In this document: piece after piece, positions 27,565 through 36,556 of the stretch
Layout of the letters: the number at the start of each line of letters is the position of its first letter
How positions within the stretch are numbered: the stretch's first letter is position 1
Assembly: GCF_002831685.1 (NCBI RefSeq)
Contig: NZ_CP025119.1
Location: 2,316,001-2,380,000, forward strand
Reading direction: 5' to 3'
DNA from: Polaribacter sp. ALD11
Lineage (GTDB): Bacteria; Bacteroidota; Bacteroidia; Flavobacteriales; Flavobacteriaceae
Length of the DNA: 64,000 nt
Notes under the pieces: model-generated
What the model was told of the DNA's origin: nothing
The model's database searches: none
The model's input: only the letters and a program-made list of their open reading frames with translations
Translations under genes and position numbers: made by a program

Positions 27565-27596
27565 AATAAAATCCACTCAACTGAGTAGATTTTATT
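27565..27596 (-). terminator. Terminator after ssb
   Basis: AATAAAATCCACTCA / TGAGTAGATTTTATT stem with one mismatch and a 2-base loop. On the minus strand it is T-rich on its 3' side. It lies 22 bases past the ssb stop codon. Confidence 0.7.
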
Positions 27597-27618
27597 CTTT
27601 TTCAAATCAAAATTTCTC

Positions 27619-27957
27619 TTATTGTTTACTTCCTAGTAACAACAATTCATTTACTAAAATTTCTGTAACATATCTTTTTTCACCTTCCTTAGTATCATAA
27701 GACCTATTGGTTAGTTTGCCTTCTACTGCAATTTCTTGTCCTTTATTTACATAGTTTTCTACTACAGTAACCAAGCCGCCTTTTATGACAATGTTGTGCC
27801 AATAAGCACGCTCTACTTTGTTGCCATCTTTGTCTTTGTAACTGTCATCTGTTGCCATAGAAAATTTAGCCATTTTGTTACCATCTTTAAAGGTAATTAT
27901 TTCTGGTTCTTGACCTAATCTACCAATTAACTGTACTTTGTTTCTTAACGTACTCAT
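27619..27957 (-). CDS. ssb: Single-stranded DNA-binding protein, short form
   Basis: A 112-residue OB-fold protein starting NKVQLIGRLGQEPEI, with the typical KMAKFSMATDD and YWHNIVIKGG, then VEGKLTNRSYDTKEG. It is close to the length of the OB domain alone and ends at LLLLGSKQ, lacking the long linker and acidic tip (DDxxF type) that bind partner proteins in classical SSBs. It could be a second, specialised SSB, used for example in DNA uptake or recombination. It is transcribed alone. Confidence 0.92.
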   Translation of the reverse strand: MSTLRNKVQLIGRLGQEPEIITFKDGNKMAKFSMATDDSYKDKDGNKVERAYWHNIVIKGGLVTVVENYVNKGQEIAVEGKLTNRSYDTKEGEKRYVTEILVNELLLLGSKQ

Positions 27958-28100
27958 AAGATAAGTTTTTAAACACTTTTATTTCAAGTGTAATTTATAA
28001 TTTGTTTTTGTCAATTTGTTTGACATTGCAAAGTTGCGACACAAGCCTCGTTTTATTCGGTTACTAAGCAATTACTTTCGGTTGTAATTACTTGTAGTCG

Positions 28101-28130
28101 TTTGTAAACGGGTAATTTAATGTATCTTTA
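28101..28130 (+). promoter_or_regulatory. Candidate promoter of the zinc-ribbon gene
   Basis: TATCTTTA at 28123-28130 is one base off TAnnTTTG, with TTTG at 28101-28104, spacing 18. The ATG at 28135 is only 5 bases downstream of the box, so a transcript from here would have little or no leader. An alternative is an undetected upstream promoter. Confidence 0.4.
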
Positions 28131-28134
28131 CAAA

Positions 28135-28488
28135 ATGGAAACGAGAGAATGTTTAGAATGTAAAGAACCAGTAAAAGGTAGAGTAGATAAGAAATTCTGT
28201 TCAGATTATTGTAGAAACGCACATAATAATAGCGTAAATAAAGACAGTAAAAACCTCATTAGAAATATTAATAATCGACTTCGAAAAAATTATAAAATTT
28301 TATCTGAATTAAACGTTTCTGGTAAAACTAAAGTAACAAGAACTAAGTTATATGACAAAGGTTTCGATTTTCAGTTCTTTACATCCATCTATAAAACAAA
28401 AACGGGCAACACCTATTTTTACATTTATAATGAAGGTTATTTGGCTTTAGAAAATGATACTTTTTTATTAATTCGGAAAGAGAAATAA
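28135..28488 (+). CDS. Small zinc-ribbon protein
   Basis: Taken from ATG 28135, about 117 residues starting METRECLECKEPV. Four Cys (CLEC and CSDYC, with the pattern CxxC-x-KFCSDYC) form a zinc ribbon within the first 30 residues, followed by RNAHNN. The rest is helical then beta, with Lys-rich ends. An earlier in-frame ATG at 28120 is rejected because it overlaps the promoter box. Such proteins are found across Bacteroidota with no established function. It converges with the CBS-domain gene, with 0 bases between them. Confidence 0.75.
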   Translation: METRECLECKEPVKGRVDKKFCSDYCRNAHNNSVNKDSKNLIRNINNRLRKNYKILSELNVSGKTKVTRTKLYDKGFDFQFFTSIYKTKTGNTYFYIYNEGYLALENDTFLLIRKEK

Positions 28489-28956
28489 TTACTTCCAGGT
28501 ATTTCCCTCTACTTTCATCGCAGCTTTTAAAACATCTTTCTGACTTAATTGTCCTATTAATTTTCCGTTTTCTACAACAGGAAATCTTCTTCTATGAGAT
28601 GAAATAAACTTAAATGCAGCATCAAAAATATTCATGTTTTTATCAATGGTATCTACACCTCTAACCATATATTTACCAACTGTATTATTTGTATCCGAAG
28701 GCATGTTGTAGTATTTACTTTCAGAAATATGTTTAATACAATCTGTTTCAGAAATAATACCTATCAATTCATTTTTGTCATTAACAACAGGTCCTCCAGA
28801 AATTTTATGGGTAATTAATTGTTCTATTACATGATCTAAAGAATCTTCTGCTTTAAAAGTAATTAAGTTTGTAGTCATATAATCTGACACTAAAATCTGT
28901 ACTTCTTCCTTTTCAGGATTGGTTTCTCTTTTTCCTTGAAAGCTCTTAATTGCCAT
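28489..28956 (-). CDS. CBS-domain protein
   Basis: A 155-residue soluble protein with two CBS motifs forming one pair: TNLITFKAEDSLDHVIEQL / GGPVVNDKNELIGIISETD, and GVDTIDKNMNIFDAAFKFI / RRFPVVENGKLIGQLSQKD. CBS pairs bind adenosyl ligands (AMP, ATP, SAM) and regulate partners. No fused enzyme domain is present. The partner is unknown. Confidence 0.92.
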   Translation of the reverse strand: MAIKSFQGKRETNPEKEEVQILVSDYMTTNLITFKAEDSLDHVIEQLITHKISGGPVVNDKNELIGIISETDCIKHISESKYYNMPSDTNNTVGKYMVRGVDTIDKNMNIFDAAFKFISSHRRRFPVVENGKLIGQLSQKDVLKAAMKVEGNTWK

Positions 28957-29062
28957 AATAATAGTAGTTTAGTTCGAATGAAAGTTAGCAAATTTTCTGA
29001 TACTTATTACTTTTGACCAAAGTTTTTTTTATTTCATACATTTATAAAAATAAATTTTTCGA

Positions 29063-31360
29063 ATGAAAAGATTCTCTACCATTATTTCTATACTCATTAT
29101 TCTAGGAGTAATTTATTGGAGTTTTGCCGATTTAAAACCGTCTTTACCTACTAATAAATCAATTTTAGAAACAGAATTTTCTATAGACAACGCACTAAGT
29201 CATTTAAAGAATATTAGTAAAGAAGCGCATTTTGTAGGTTCTGAAGAACATAAAAAAGTTCAAAATTATATTGTTGCTGAATTACAAAAAATGGGGTTTG
29301 AAACAGAAATTCAAACACAAACAGCTATTAATAAAAAATGGTTTGCTGCAACTACCGCAGAAAATATAATAGCAAAGTTAAAAGGTGCTGGTTCTGAGAA
29401 AGCATTAATGCTTTTAACACATTATGATTCGAATCCGCATTCTTCTTTGGGCGCAAGTGATGCTGGTTCTGGTGTTGTTACTATTTTAGAAGGTTTAAGA
29501 GCTTATTTAGCAAAAAAAATTACACCAAAAAACGATATTATTATTCTAATCTCAGATGCTGAAGAATTAGGTTTGTTAGGTGCACAGGCATTTGTAGACA
29601 ACCATCCTTGGGCCAAAGATATTGGTTTGGTTTTAAATTTTGAAGCTCGTGGAAGCGGTGGTCCAAGTTATATGTTAATGGAAACCAATGGAAAAAACAG
29701 CAAATTACTTTCGGAATTTTTAGCAACTAAACCCAACTTTCCTGCAGCAAATTCGTTGATGTATTCTATCTATAAAAAATTACCAAATGACACAGATTTA
29801 ACTGTTTTTAGAGAAAAATCTGATATTAATGGCTTTAATTTTGCTTTTATTGGCGATCATTTCGATTATCATACAGCACAAGACTCTTATGAACGTTTAG
29901 ACAGAGAAACACTTTTACAGCAGGCAGATTATTTTACAACTTCTTTAAATTATTTTTCAAATTCAGATTTAACAAACTTAAATTCTGAGGAAGATTTTGT
30001 GTATGTAAATTTTCCGTTTGTAAAATTAATAACTTATCCTTTTTCTTGGGTTTTACCGATGGTAATCATTTGTGGAATCGTTTTTATCATCTTATTATTT
30101 TACGGATTTACTTTAAATAAAATTGATGCAAAGGGAATTTTAAGAAGTTTTGTTCCATTTTTAGTTTCTTTAATTTTGTGTGGCGGTATTTCTTTCGGAT
30201 TGTGGCAGTTATTATTAATAATTCATCCGCAGTACAATGACATTTTACATGGTTTTACATACAATGGCTATCAATACATTGCTGCATTTGTATTTTTGAA
30301 TTTATGGTTGCTTTTTACCATTTACAGACGCACATCAAAAGAAGAGAAAACAACCAACTTATTAATTGCACCAATCTTCTTTTGGCTAGTTATTAATTTT
30401 ATAATTAGTGGTTCTTTAAAAGGTGCTGGCTTTTTTATAATTCCGGTTATTTGTGCGCTTTTAATTTTAGCGGTGGCAGTTTTCTTAAATTTAGAAGACA
30501 AATCAAAACGAATTTTATTCACTTTTTTATCGATACCAACCATTTATATTTTTGCGCCATTGGTAAAAATGTTCCCAGTTGGTTTGGGGTTAAAAATTCT
30601 ATTTGTTAGTGCTATTTTTATTGTATTGGTTTTCGGGTTGATGATCCTCTCCTTTCATCAAAAAAAATCTTTTTGGACACAAAAATGGGCAGGATTTTTA
30701 ACCATCGTCTTTTTTGGAATTGCAACCTATAATAGCGGATTTTCAATCGACAATAAAAAACCAAACAGTATTGTTTATATTGAAAATTTTGATGATAAGA
30801 CAGCTTATTTTGGAACGTACAATACAACATTAGATAGTTATACAGTACAAATTTTTAATGGTGATTTTACAAAAGGTGGTATTGAAAATGCAGAAACAAA
30901 GAGTAAATACAATACTCGTTTTAAGTATTCTAAAAAAACAGCTTTTAAGAACATACCAACGTCGGAAATTAATATCGAATTAGATACTTTAATTGGTGAA
31001 AAACGTTTTTTAGAGTTGACTGTTTCTCCTAAGAGGAAAATTAATAAGTTAGAGTTTATCACAAAAAATGAGCTGACTTTACAACAGTTTAAAGTAAATG
31101 ATGTCTTGGTAAACGATGGGAAAAAATATCGTTTAGAAAACGGCACTTTTTTAGTGTATCATTTAGGAAATAATGACAAAGAGGTAACACTTTCTTTTAT
31201 TGTGGATGTTGGGCAAAAATTAGAAATTGTTTTAAATGAAATTTCTTACGATCTACTTTCTAATAAAAACTTTCATCTAAAACCAAGATCAGAAGAAATG
31301 ATGCCAATGCCTTTTGTTACAAATGATGCCATTATGATTTCTAAAAAGCTGAAATTGTAA
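29063..31360 (+). CDS. M28-family metallopeptidase with C-terminal membrane domain
   Basis: A 765-residue protein. A membrane helix is at residues 5-22. The M28 peptidase domain (about 60-310) carries the zinc ligands and catalytic residues: THYDSNPHSS (His), GASDAGSGV (Asp), SDAEELGLLG (Glu-Glu), LNFEARG (Glu), and HFDYHTAQDS (His). Multiple membrane helices follow (about 325-560), then an extracytoplasmic beta-rich tail (about 570-765). This layout matches the ER-type or aminopeptidase-like M28 proteins common in Bacteroidota. It probably trims peptides outside the cytoplasm; the substrate is unknown. It stands alone. Confidence 0.92.
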   Translation: MKRFSTIISILIILGVIYWSFADLKPSLPTNKSILETEFSIDNALSHLKNISKEAHFVGSEEHKKVQNYIVAELQKMGFETEIQTQTAINKKWFAATTAENIIAKLKGAGSEKALMLLTHYDSNPHSSLGASDAGSGVVTILEGLRAYLAKKITPKNDIIILISDAEELGLLGAQAFVDNHPWAKDIGLVLNFEARGSGGPSYMLMETNGKNSKLLSEFLATKPNFPAANSLMYSIYKKLPNDTDLTVFREKSDINGFNFAFIGDHFDYHTAQDSYERLDRETLLQQADYFTTSLNYFSNSDLTNLNSEEDFVYVNFPFVKLITYPFSWVLPMVIICGIVFIILLFYGFTLNKIDAKGILRSFVPFLVSLILCGGISFGLWQLLLIIHPQYNDILHGFTYNGYQYIAAFVFLNLWLLFTIYRRTSKEEKTTNLLIAPIFFWLVINFIISGSLKGAGFFIIPVICALLILAVAVFLNLEDKSKRILFTFLSIPTIYIFAPLVKMFPVGLGLKILFVSAIFIVLVFGLMILSFHQKKSFWTQKWAGFLTIVFFGIATYNSGFSIDNKKPNSIVYIENFDDKTAYFGTYNTTLDSYTVQIFNGDFTKGGIENAETKSKYNTRFKYSKKTAFKNIPTSEINIELDTLIGEKRFLELTVSPKRKINKLEFITKNELTLQQFKVNDVLVNDGKKYRLENGTFLVYHLGNNDKEVTLSFIVDVGQKLEIVLNEISYDLLSNKNFHLKPRSEEMMPMPFVTNDAIMISKKLKL

Positions 31361-31407
31361 TAATTTAATAAAAAAATTACATGGTAGCTGCCAATAACAA
31401 AAGCTTG

Positions 31408-31491
31408 TTAACTAGTCTAGCCCTGATTGAAACGGCATCCTTTTTACCTTTTTCGGTAAAAAGATATAGTGGAAAGCAGGAAATAGCTTCT
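31408..31491 (+). ncRNA. Probable structured RNA (flavobacterial intergenic motif, Flavo-1-like)
   Basis: The segment begins near TTAACTAG and carries AGCCCTGATTGAAACGGCAT, then a hairpin TTTTTACC / GGTAAAAA, then GATATAGTGGAAAGCAGGAA. This combination recurs in intergenic regions of Flavobacteriaceae genomes that I recall, and I think it corresponds to the Flavo-1 RNA motif, which has no known function. Family name from memory only. It sits between the M28 gene and a terminator at 31527. The strand is the one on which I recall the motif reading. Confidence 0.45.
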
Positions 31492-31526
31492 AAAAATAGA
31501 AAGTATTACCATTAAGTTTAAAGCAT

Positions 31527-31563
31527 AAAAAAGCATTCTATAAAACTAGAATGCTTTTTAAAC
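31527..31563. terminator. Bidirectional terminator
   Basis: AAAAAAGCATTCTA / TAGAATGCTTTTT stem with a 6-base loop, A run before and T run after. It ends the M28/RNA region (+) and the pyk transcript (-). Confidence 0.85.
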
Positions 31564-31580
31564 TTATATTAAGTAGTGTT

Positions 31581-33008
31581 TTAGTCTATTTCTGAGACTC
31601 TTAGTGTATTTACCATACCTTTCGCTTCAACTGGCATAGAGGTAAGATTAATCATTAAATCTCCTTCTTTAACGTATCCTTTTTCCTTAGAAAGTCTGTT
31701 AATGTCTACAACCGTATCATCTGTGCTTAAATTCTTATCGTAATAAAATGCTGTTACACCCCAAAGTAAGTTTAGTTTTCCTAAAATTCTTCTTTCAGAT
31801 GAGAATGCTAATATTTTAGATTGTGGTCTCCAAGCAGATATTTGAAACGCTGTATAACCACTGTTTGTTAAGGTTGATATTGCAGTTGCATCGATATCAT
31901 TTGCCATTAAAGCGGCATGATGACAAACAGCTTTTGTTATAAACCTACTTGTTCTAATATGTGGCGCATCTAAAGGCACTTTAATCATTCTAGAGTTTTC
32001 TACAGCTTTAATTATTTCTGCCATTTTTTGAATTACTCTAATTGGGTGTTTTCCTACAGAAGTTTCACCAGAAAGCATTACTGCATCTGCCCCGTCCATA
32101 ATAGAATTGGCAACATCATTAACCTCTGCTCTTGTTGGAACAGCGTTCTCGATCATTGTTTCCATCATTTGAGTTGCAATAATTACAGGAATTCTTGCTC
32201 TCTTTGCACGTCTTACTAATTTCTTCTGAATTAATGGAACATCTTGCATCGGAATCTCAACACCTAAATCTCCACGAGCAACCATTAAACCATCACAATA
32301 AGGAATTAAAGAATCTATATTCTCAACAGCTTCTGGTTTTTCTATTTTTGCAATTACAGGAACTCTATAGTCTGAATGTTCATCTATAAGATCACGCAAC
32401 ATTCTTAAATCTTCTGGCGTTCTTACAAAAGAAAGTGCCATCCAATCTACATTTAAGCTTAATGCAAAAATTGCATCTTCTTTGTCTTTTGTAGTTAATG
32501 CTGGTAAAGAAATTGCTGTATTAGGTAAGTTTACTCCTTTTTTAGAGTTTAAAGGTCCTCCAACAATTGTTTTTACGACTACTTCTTTGTCTTTGTCTGT
32601 AGAAACTACTTCAAAAAGTAATTTTCCATCATCTACCATAATTTTCTCTCCAACTTTTACGTCTTTAGGAAAACGCTGATACGTCATAAATGCTTTTTTA
32701 TTAGTACCAATACATTTTTCTGTTGTAAAGGTAAAGAGATCTCCGTCATTTAAAACAACACCTTCTTCCATTACACCAACACGTAATTTTGGTCCTTGTA
32801 AATCTGCTAAAATGGCAACATTATACCCATTTTCTTCGTTAATTTCTCTAATTGTCTTTACAGTCTTCTTAACATTTTCATATTCTGCATGCGAGAAATT
32901 AATTCTAAAAACATTTACACCTTCTTTTGCTAATTTTGTTAAAATTTCTTTCGAATCTGTTGCTGGTCCTAAGGTTGCAACTATTTTAGTTTTTTTATAA
33001 TCTGTCAT
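31581..33008 (-). CDS. pyk: Pyruvate kinase
   Basis: A 475-residue glycolytic enzyme converting phosphoenolpyruvate and ADP to pyruvate and ATP. The N-terminal KIVATLGPATDS and NFSHAEY, the active-site VIAKIEKPEAV and MVARGDLGVEIP, and TRAEVNDVANSIMDGADAVM are in family order. The C-terminal allosteric domain begins near residue 350. The length is normal for bacterial PK. It directly follows the IPExxxVDY gene (1-base gap), and both follow rnc, fabF and acpP on the same strand. Confidence 0.97.
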   Translation of the reverse strand: MTDYKKTKIVATLGPATDSKEILTKLAKEGVNVFRINFSHAEYENVKKTVKTIREINEENGYNVAILADLQGPKLRVGVMEEGVVLNDGDLFTFTTEKCIGTNKKAFMTYQRFPKDVKVGEKIMVDDGKLLFEVVSTDKDKEVVVKTIVGGPLNSKKGVNLPNTAISLPALTTKDKEDAIFALSLNVDWMALSFVRTPEDLRMLRDLIDEHSDYRVPVIAKIEKPEAVENIDSLIPYCDGLMVARGDLGVEIPMQDVPLIQKKLVRRAKRARIPVIIATQMMETMIENAVPTRAEVNDVANSIMDGADAVMLSGETSVGKHPIRVIQKMAEIIKAVENSRMIKVPLDAPHIRTSRFITKAVCHHAALMANDIDATAISTLTNSGYTAFQISAWRPQSKILAFSSERRILGKLNLLWGVTAFYYDKNLSTDDTVVDINRLSKEKGYVKEGDLMINLTSMPVEAKGMVNTLRVSEID

Positions 33009-33009
33009 A

Positions 33010-33480
33010 TTAAAATATTAAAAAGTCTTTAGACTTTAATGTGTTTTTATCTATTGAATAAGAGGTTATAACTTGTTCAATATTTTTAATTTTACTTACT
33101 GCACTTTCAACATAATCTACATCTACTTCACCAGAAATTTTAATAAAAAAATCTACTTTTTTCTTTTCTGGAATTAAGTATGCCCTTGTTTCTGTTGTTA
33201 ACAGTAATTCGTTTGATTCTGTTTGATTTTCTCTTTTAAAACTATTGGCTATTAAAAACCAATCAAAGTCATATTTTTTACTAGAGAAATTATAGATAGA
33301 AAATGATGCTATATTTTTATCGTTCTCAAATTCTAAATTTTTTTGAGATTTAGAAAAACGCGTATTCAAATTTTTATTTAGTAAATACGCAAGCTTGTAG
33401 TCTTCTAAAGCTGTATGAATACCTATTAAAGAGTATTCTTCTTCACAAAAATCTTCTAAACCTAAAGCATGAATTTGCAT
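33010..33480 (-). CDS. IPExxxVDY-family protein
   Basis: A 156-residue soluble protein bearing the motif for which the family is named, here as IPEKKKVDFF (Tyr replaced by Phe) at about residues 105-114. The family is restricted to Bacteroidota and typically sits between pyk and rnc, as here. No function is known. It lies 1 base from pyk and 90 bases from rnc, so it is probably co-transcribed with at least pyk. Confidence 0.85.
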   Translation of the reverse strand: MQIHALGLEDFCEEEYSLIGIHTALEDYKLAYLLNKNLNTRFSKSQKNLEFENDKNIASFSIYNFSSKKYDFDWFLIANSFKRENQTESNELLLTTETRAYLIPEKKKVDFFIKISGEVDVDYVESAVSKIKNIEQVITSYSIDKNTLKSKDFLIF

Positions 33481-33570
33481 ACATTGTGAATTTACAATCG
33501 GTGTTTAATCTTGCTAAATTACTAATAGTTTGCGAGTATTCTAAGTTATTTTAACGAAAACGTTATCGCT

Positions 33571-34308
33571 TTAATCTAAAGAAATCTGATCTTGGAAAGC
33601 GAAATACACTCTTTTTGAAGCTTGTTCTTCTGCTTTTTTCTTAGAAGTAGCTCTTCCTTTGGCAATCTGCTCGCCATCTATACTTATCTTAACACTAAAG
33701 TGTTTTATAGGGTCATTACCTGAGTCTTCGTACGTATCAAAACTATATTTTTTCTTTTGTTTTTGACACCATTCTATAATTAAACCTTTGTAACTTGTAA
33801 TTTTACCCTCTAGTTTCTCTATGTCTACGTATGGAACAATTACGTTGTGGTAAATAAACTTCTGACAGAAATTATATCCTTTATCTAAGTAAATAGCACC
33901 AATTAGGGCTTCAAAAATATTCCCATGAATATTGTCTCCAACACTTCCTTGGTCAATATTACTTTTTACAAATTTAATTAGGTTTAGGTCTTTTCCTAAT
34001 TCATTTAAATGCTCTCTACTTACAATTTTAGAACGCATTTGTGTTAAGTAACCTTCTGAACCTGTAGGTACTTTTTTATATAAATATGCGGCAATTACAG
34101 AACCTAAAATAGAATCTCCTAAAAATTCTAGGCGCTCATAATTTATAGGAATTCCCTTTTTATCTATCATTTGAATAGATCTGTGGGTAAATGCCTTTTT
34201 ATATTTATTAATTCTTCTTGGAGAAAAATTGAGTAATTTTTTTAATTCGTTGTGAAATTCTGCATCCTCTTTAGAATGAGATTGAACTATTTTACGAATA
34301 AAATTCAT
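33571..34308 (-). CDS. rnc: Ribonuclease III
   Basis: A 245-residue double-strand-specific RNase that processes rRNA and mRNA. The catalytic signature ERLEFLGDSILGSV is near residues 58-71, and the second acidic cluster is in NIFEALIGAIYLDKG. A C-terminal double-strand RNA-binding domain ends AKGRATSKKKAEEQASKR. An N-terminal extension of about 25 residues is present. It follows fabF by 3 bases in the conserved acpP-fabF-rnc order. Confidence 0.97.
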   Translation of the reverse strand: MNFIRKIVQSHSKEDAEFHNELKKLLNFSPRRINKYKKAFTHRSIQMIDKKGIPINYERLEFLGDSILGSVIAAYLYKKVPTGSEGYLTQMRSKIVSREHLNELGKDLNLIKFVKSNIDQGSVGDNIHGNIFEALIGAIYLDKGYNFCQKFIYHNVIVPYVDIEKLEGKITSYKGLIIEWCQKQKKKYSFDTYEDSGNDPIKHFSVKISIDGEQIAKGRATSKKKAEEQASKRVYFAFQDQISLD

Positions 34309-34311
34309 AAA

Positions 34312-35565
34312 CTACTCATCTATTTTCTTAAAAGCTACACATGCGTTATGCCCTCCAAAACCAAAAGTATTACTCATAGCAACCTTAATATCTCTTTTCT
34401 GAGGCTTGTTTAAGGTTAAGTTTAACTCTGGATTAATGTTCTCATCAATTGTTTGATGATTAATTGTTGGTGGTACAATACCATGTTCCATTGCTAATAT
34501 AGAAGCAATAGATTCTATAGCACCAGCTGCACCTAATAGGTGGCCAGTCATAGATTTTGTAGAATTGATATTAATATTCTTAGCATGATCTCCAAAAACA
34601 GCTGAAATTGCTTTTAATTCTGCAACATCACCAAGTGGTGTAGAAGTACCGTGTGTATTAATATGATCTACATCTTCAGGTTTAATACCTGAATTTTCTA
34701 AACAGTTTTTCATCACAGCTATTACTCCAATTCCTTCTGGATGTGGTGCAGTAATGTGATATGCATCAGAAGACATTCCTCCTCCAATTACCTCTGCGTA
34801 GATTTTTGCGCCTCTTGCTTTGGCGTATTCGTATTCTTCTAAAACGAGTGCTCCTGCGCCTTCTCCTAAGACAAAACCATCTCTATTTGCATCGAATGGT
34901 CTTGAAGCAGTTTCTGGACTATCGTTTCTAGGTGATAAAGCTTGCATAGAGCTAAAACCTCCAACTCCTGCAATAGTAATTGCAGCTTCAGAACCTCCTG
35001 TAACAATAACGTCACAATATCCTAAACGAATATAATTTAAAGCATCTATCATCGCGTTTGCCGATGATGCACAAGCAGAAACAGTTGTATAGTTTGGTCC
35101 CATAAATCCGTTTTTAATAGAAATATGACCCGGTGCAATGTCTGCAATCATTTTTGGAATGAAGAAAGGGTTAAATCTCGGACTTCCATCACCAGCGGCA
35201 TAATTTAAAACTTCATTTTGAAAAGTTTCTAAACCACCAATTCCAGCTCCCCAAATAACACCAACTCGCAATTTGTTTATAGTATCTAAATCTAATTTAG
35301 AATCTGCAATTGCTTCATCTGAAGCAACCATTGCATATTGCGTAAATCGATCCATCTTACGAGCATCCTTTCGATTTATAAAATCTGTAGGGTTAAAGTT
35401 CTTCAACTCACATGCGAAACGAGTTTTGAACTTGGAGGCATCAAAATGCGTTATAGGCGCAGCTCCGCTAACTCCGTTAACTAAAGCGTTCCAATATTCT
35501 TCAATATTATTTCCTATGGGCGTTAATGCTCCAAGTCCAGTGACTACAACTCGTTTTAATTGCAT
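34312..35565 (-). CDS. fabF: Beta-ketoacyl-ACP synthase II
   Basis: A 417-residue condensing enzyme of fatty acid synthesis. The catalytic Cys is in TVSACASSANAM (about residue 163), one His is in NTHGTSTPLGD and the second is in SMTGHLLGAAG, with NTFGFGGHNAC at the C-terminus. It elongates acyl-ACP, the carrier encoded 12 bases upstream by acpP. Typical length. Confidence 0.98.
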   Translation of the reverse strand: MQLKRVVVTGLGALTPIGNNIEEYWNALVNGVSGAAPITHFDASKFKTRFACELKNFNPTDFINRKDARKMDRFTQYAMVASDEAIADSKLDLDTINKLRVGVIWGAGIGGLETFQNEVLNYAAGDGSPRFNPFFIPKMIADIAPGHISIKNGFMGPNYTTVSACASSANAMIDALNYIRLGYCDVIVTGGSEAAITIAGVGGFSSMQALSPRNDSPETASRPFDANRDGFVLGEGAGALVLEEYEYAKARGAKIYAEVIGGGMSSDAYHITAPHPEGIGVIAVMKNCLENSGIKPEDVDHINTHGTSTPLGDVAELKAISAVFGDHAKNININSTKSMTGHLLGAAGAIESIASILAMEHGIVPPTINHQTIDENINPELNLTLNKPQKRDIKVAMSNTFGFGGHNACVAFKKIDE

Positions 35566-35577
35566 ATAATATAAATA

Positions 35578-35814
35578 TTACTTTTTAGCTTCTTCTATAT
35601 AACTAACTGCTTGTCCAACAGTTCCGATGTTTTCTGCTTGATCGTCTGGAATTTGGATATCAAATTCTTTTTCGAATTCCATGATTAACTCAACAGTATC
35701 TAAAGAATCTGCTCCTAAATCATTTGTGAAGCTAGCTTCTGTTGTTACTTCGTTATCGTCAACGCCTAATTTGTCTACGATAATCGCTTTTACTCTTGAT
35801 GCAATGTCTGACAT
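35578..35814 (-). CDS. acpP: Acyl carrier protein
   Basis: A 78-residue acidic four-helix protein. The phosphopantetheine attachment Ser is in [12 protein letters not shown], and the N-terminus [16 protein letters not shown] is typical. It carries acyl chains for FabF and other fatty acid synthesis enzymes. It is the first gene of the acpP-fabF-rnc operon, with a -7 promoter box upstream. Confidence 0.98.
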   Translation of the reverse strand: MSDIASRVKAIIVDKLGVDDNEVTTEASFTNDLGADSLDTVELIMEFEKEFDIQIPDDQAENIGTVGQAVSYIEEAKK

Positions 35815-35843
35815 AATTTTTTATTTTAAATTTTAAATCTGGG

Positions 35844-35851
35844 CAAAAATA
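35844..35851 (-). promoter_or_regulatory. acpP promoter -7 box
   Basis: CAAAAATA on the + strand reads TATTTTTG on the minus strand, matching TAnnTTTG, 29 bases upstream of the acpP ATG. Confidence 0.6.
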
Positions 35852-35983
35852 CAATTCTTATTAATTATAACTAATTTTTGTCCCTAAAATGATTACTAAA
35901 AGTAAATAAAATAATTTAATCTTTACTTAAAATAATCAGTTTGTTAATAATTATTCCTTTTTTTGTAGCTTAGAAAGATAGAT

Positions 35984-36556
35984 ATGAAGCGTATTGTTAT
36001 TTTTGCATCTGGTTCTGGTTCGAACGCAGAGAATATTATTAAGTTTTTTAATCACACTAAAACCGCTAAGGTTACTAATGTATTATGTAACAATGAACAT
36101 GCCAAAGTGTTTGATAGGTGTAAGAATCTAGAAATAAACTGTTTGCTCTTTAATAAAGATGATTTTTCTACCACAGATAAAATTTTAAACATCTTAAAAA
36201 ACGAAGCAGATTATATCGTTCTAGCTGGTTTTTTATGGCGAATTCCGCAGAAAATTATAGCTGCTTTTCCAAATAAAATCATTAATATTCATCCTGCATT
36301 ATTACCAAAATATGGCGGAAAAGGAATGTATGGAATGCACGTGCATAAAGCTGTAAAAGAAAATAATGAGACAGAAACCGGCATAACAATTCACTACGTA
36401 AATGAAAATTATGACGAAGGAGCCATCATTTTTCAATCAAAAACGGAATTAAACGACCAAGATACTCCAGAAACAATCGCAGAAAAGATCCATTTATTAG
36501 AACAACACTACTTTCCGAAGGTAATAGAAGAAGTAATTTTAAGTACAAATGAGTAA
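35984..36556 (+). CDS. purN: Phosphoribosylglycinamide formyltransferase
   Basis: A 190-residue purine-pathway enzyme that transfers a formyl group from 10-formyl-THF to GAR. Motifs are FASGSGSNAENI (phosphate loop), INIHPALLPKYGGKGMYG (catalytic Asn-His and folate loop) and GITIHYVNENYDEG (catalytic Asp). Full length. It overlaps the following RNase H gene by 8 bases, so the pair is translationally coupled, and it is divergent from acpP. Confidence 0.97.
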   Translation: MKRIVIFASGSGSNAENIIKFFNHTKTAKVTNVLCNNEHAKVFDRCKNLEINCLLFNKDDFSTTDKILNILKNEADYIVLAGFLWRIPQKIIAAFPNKIINIHPALLPKYGGKGMYGMHVHKAVKENNETETGITIHYVNENYDEGAIIFQSKTELNDQDTPETIAEKIHLLEQHYFPKVIEEVILSTNE

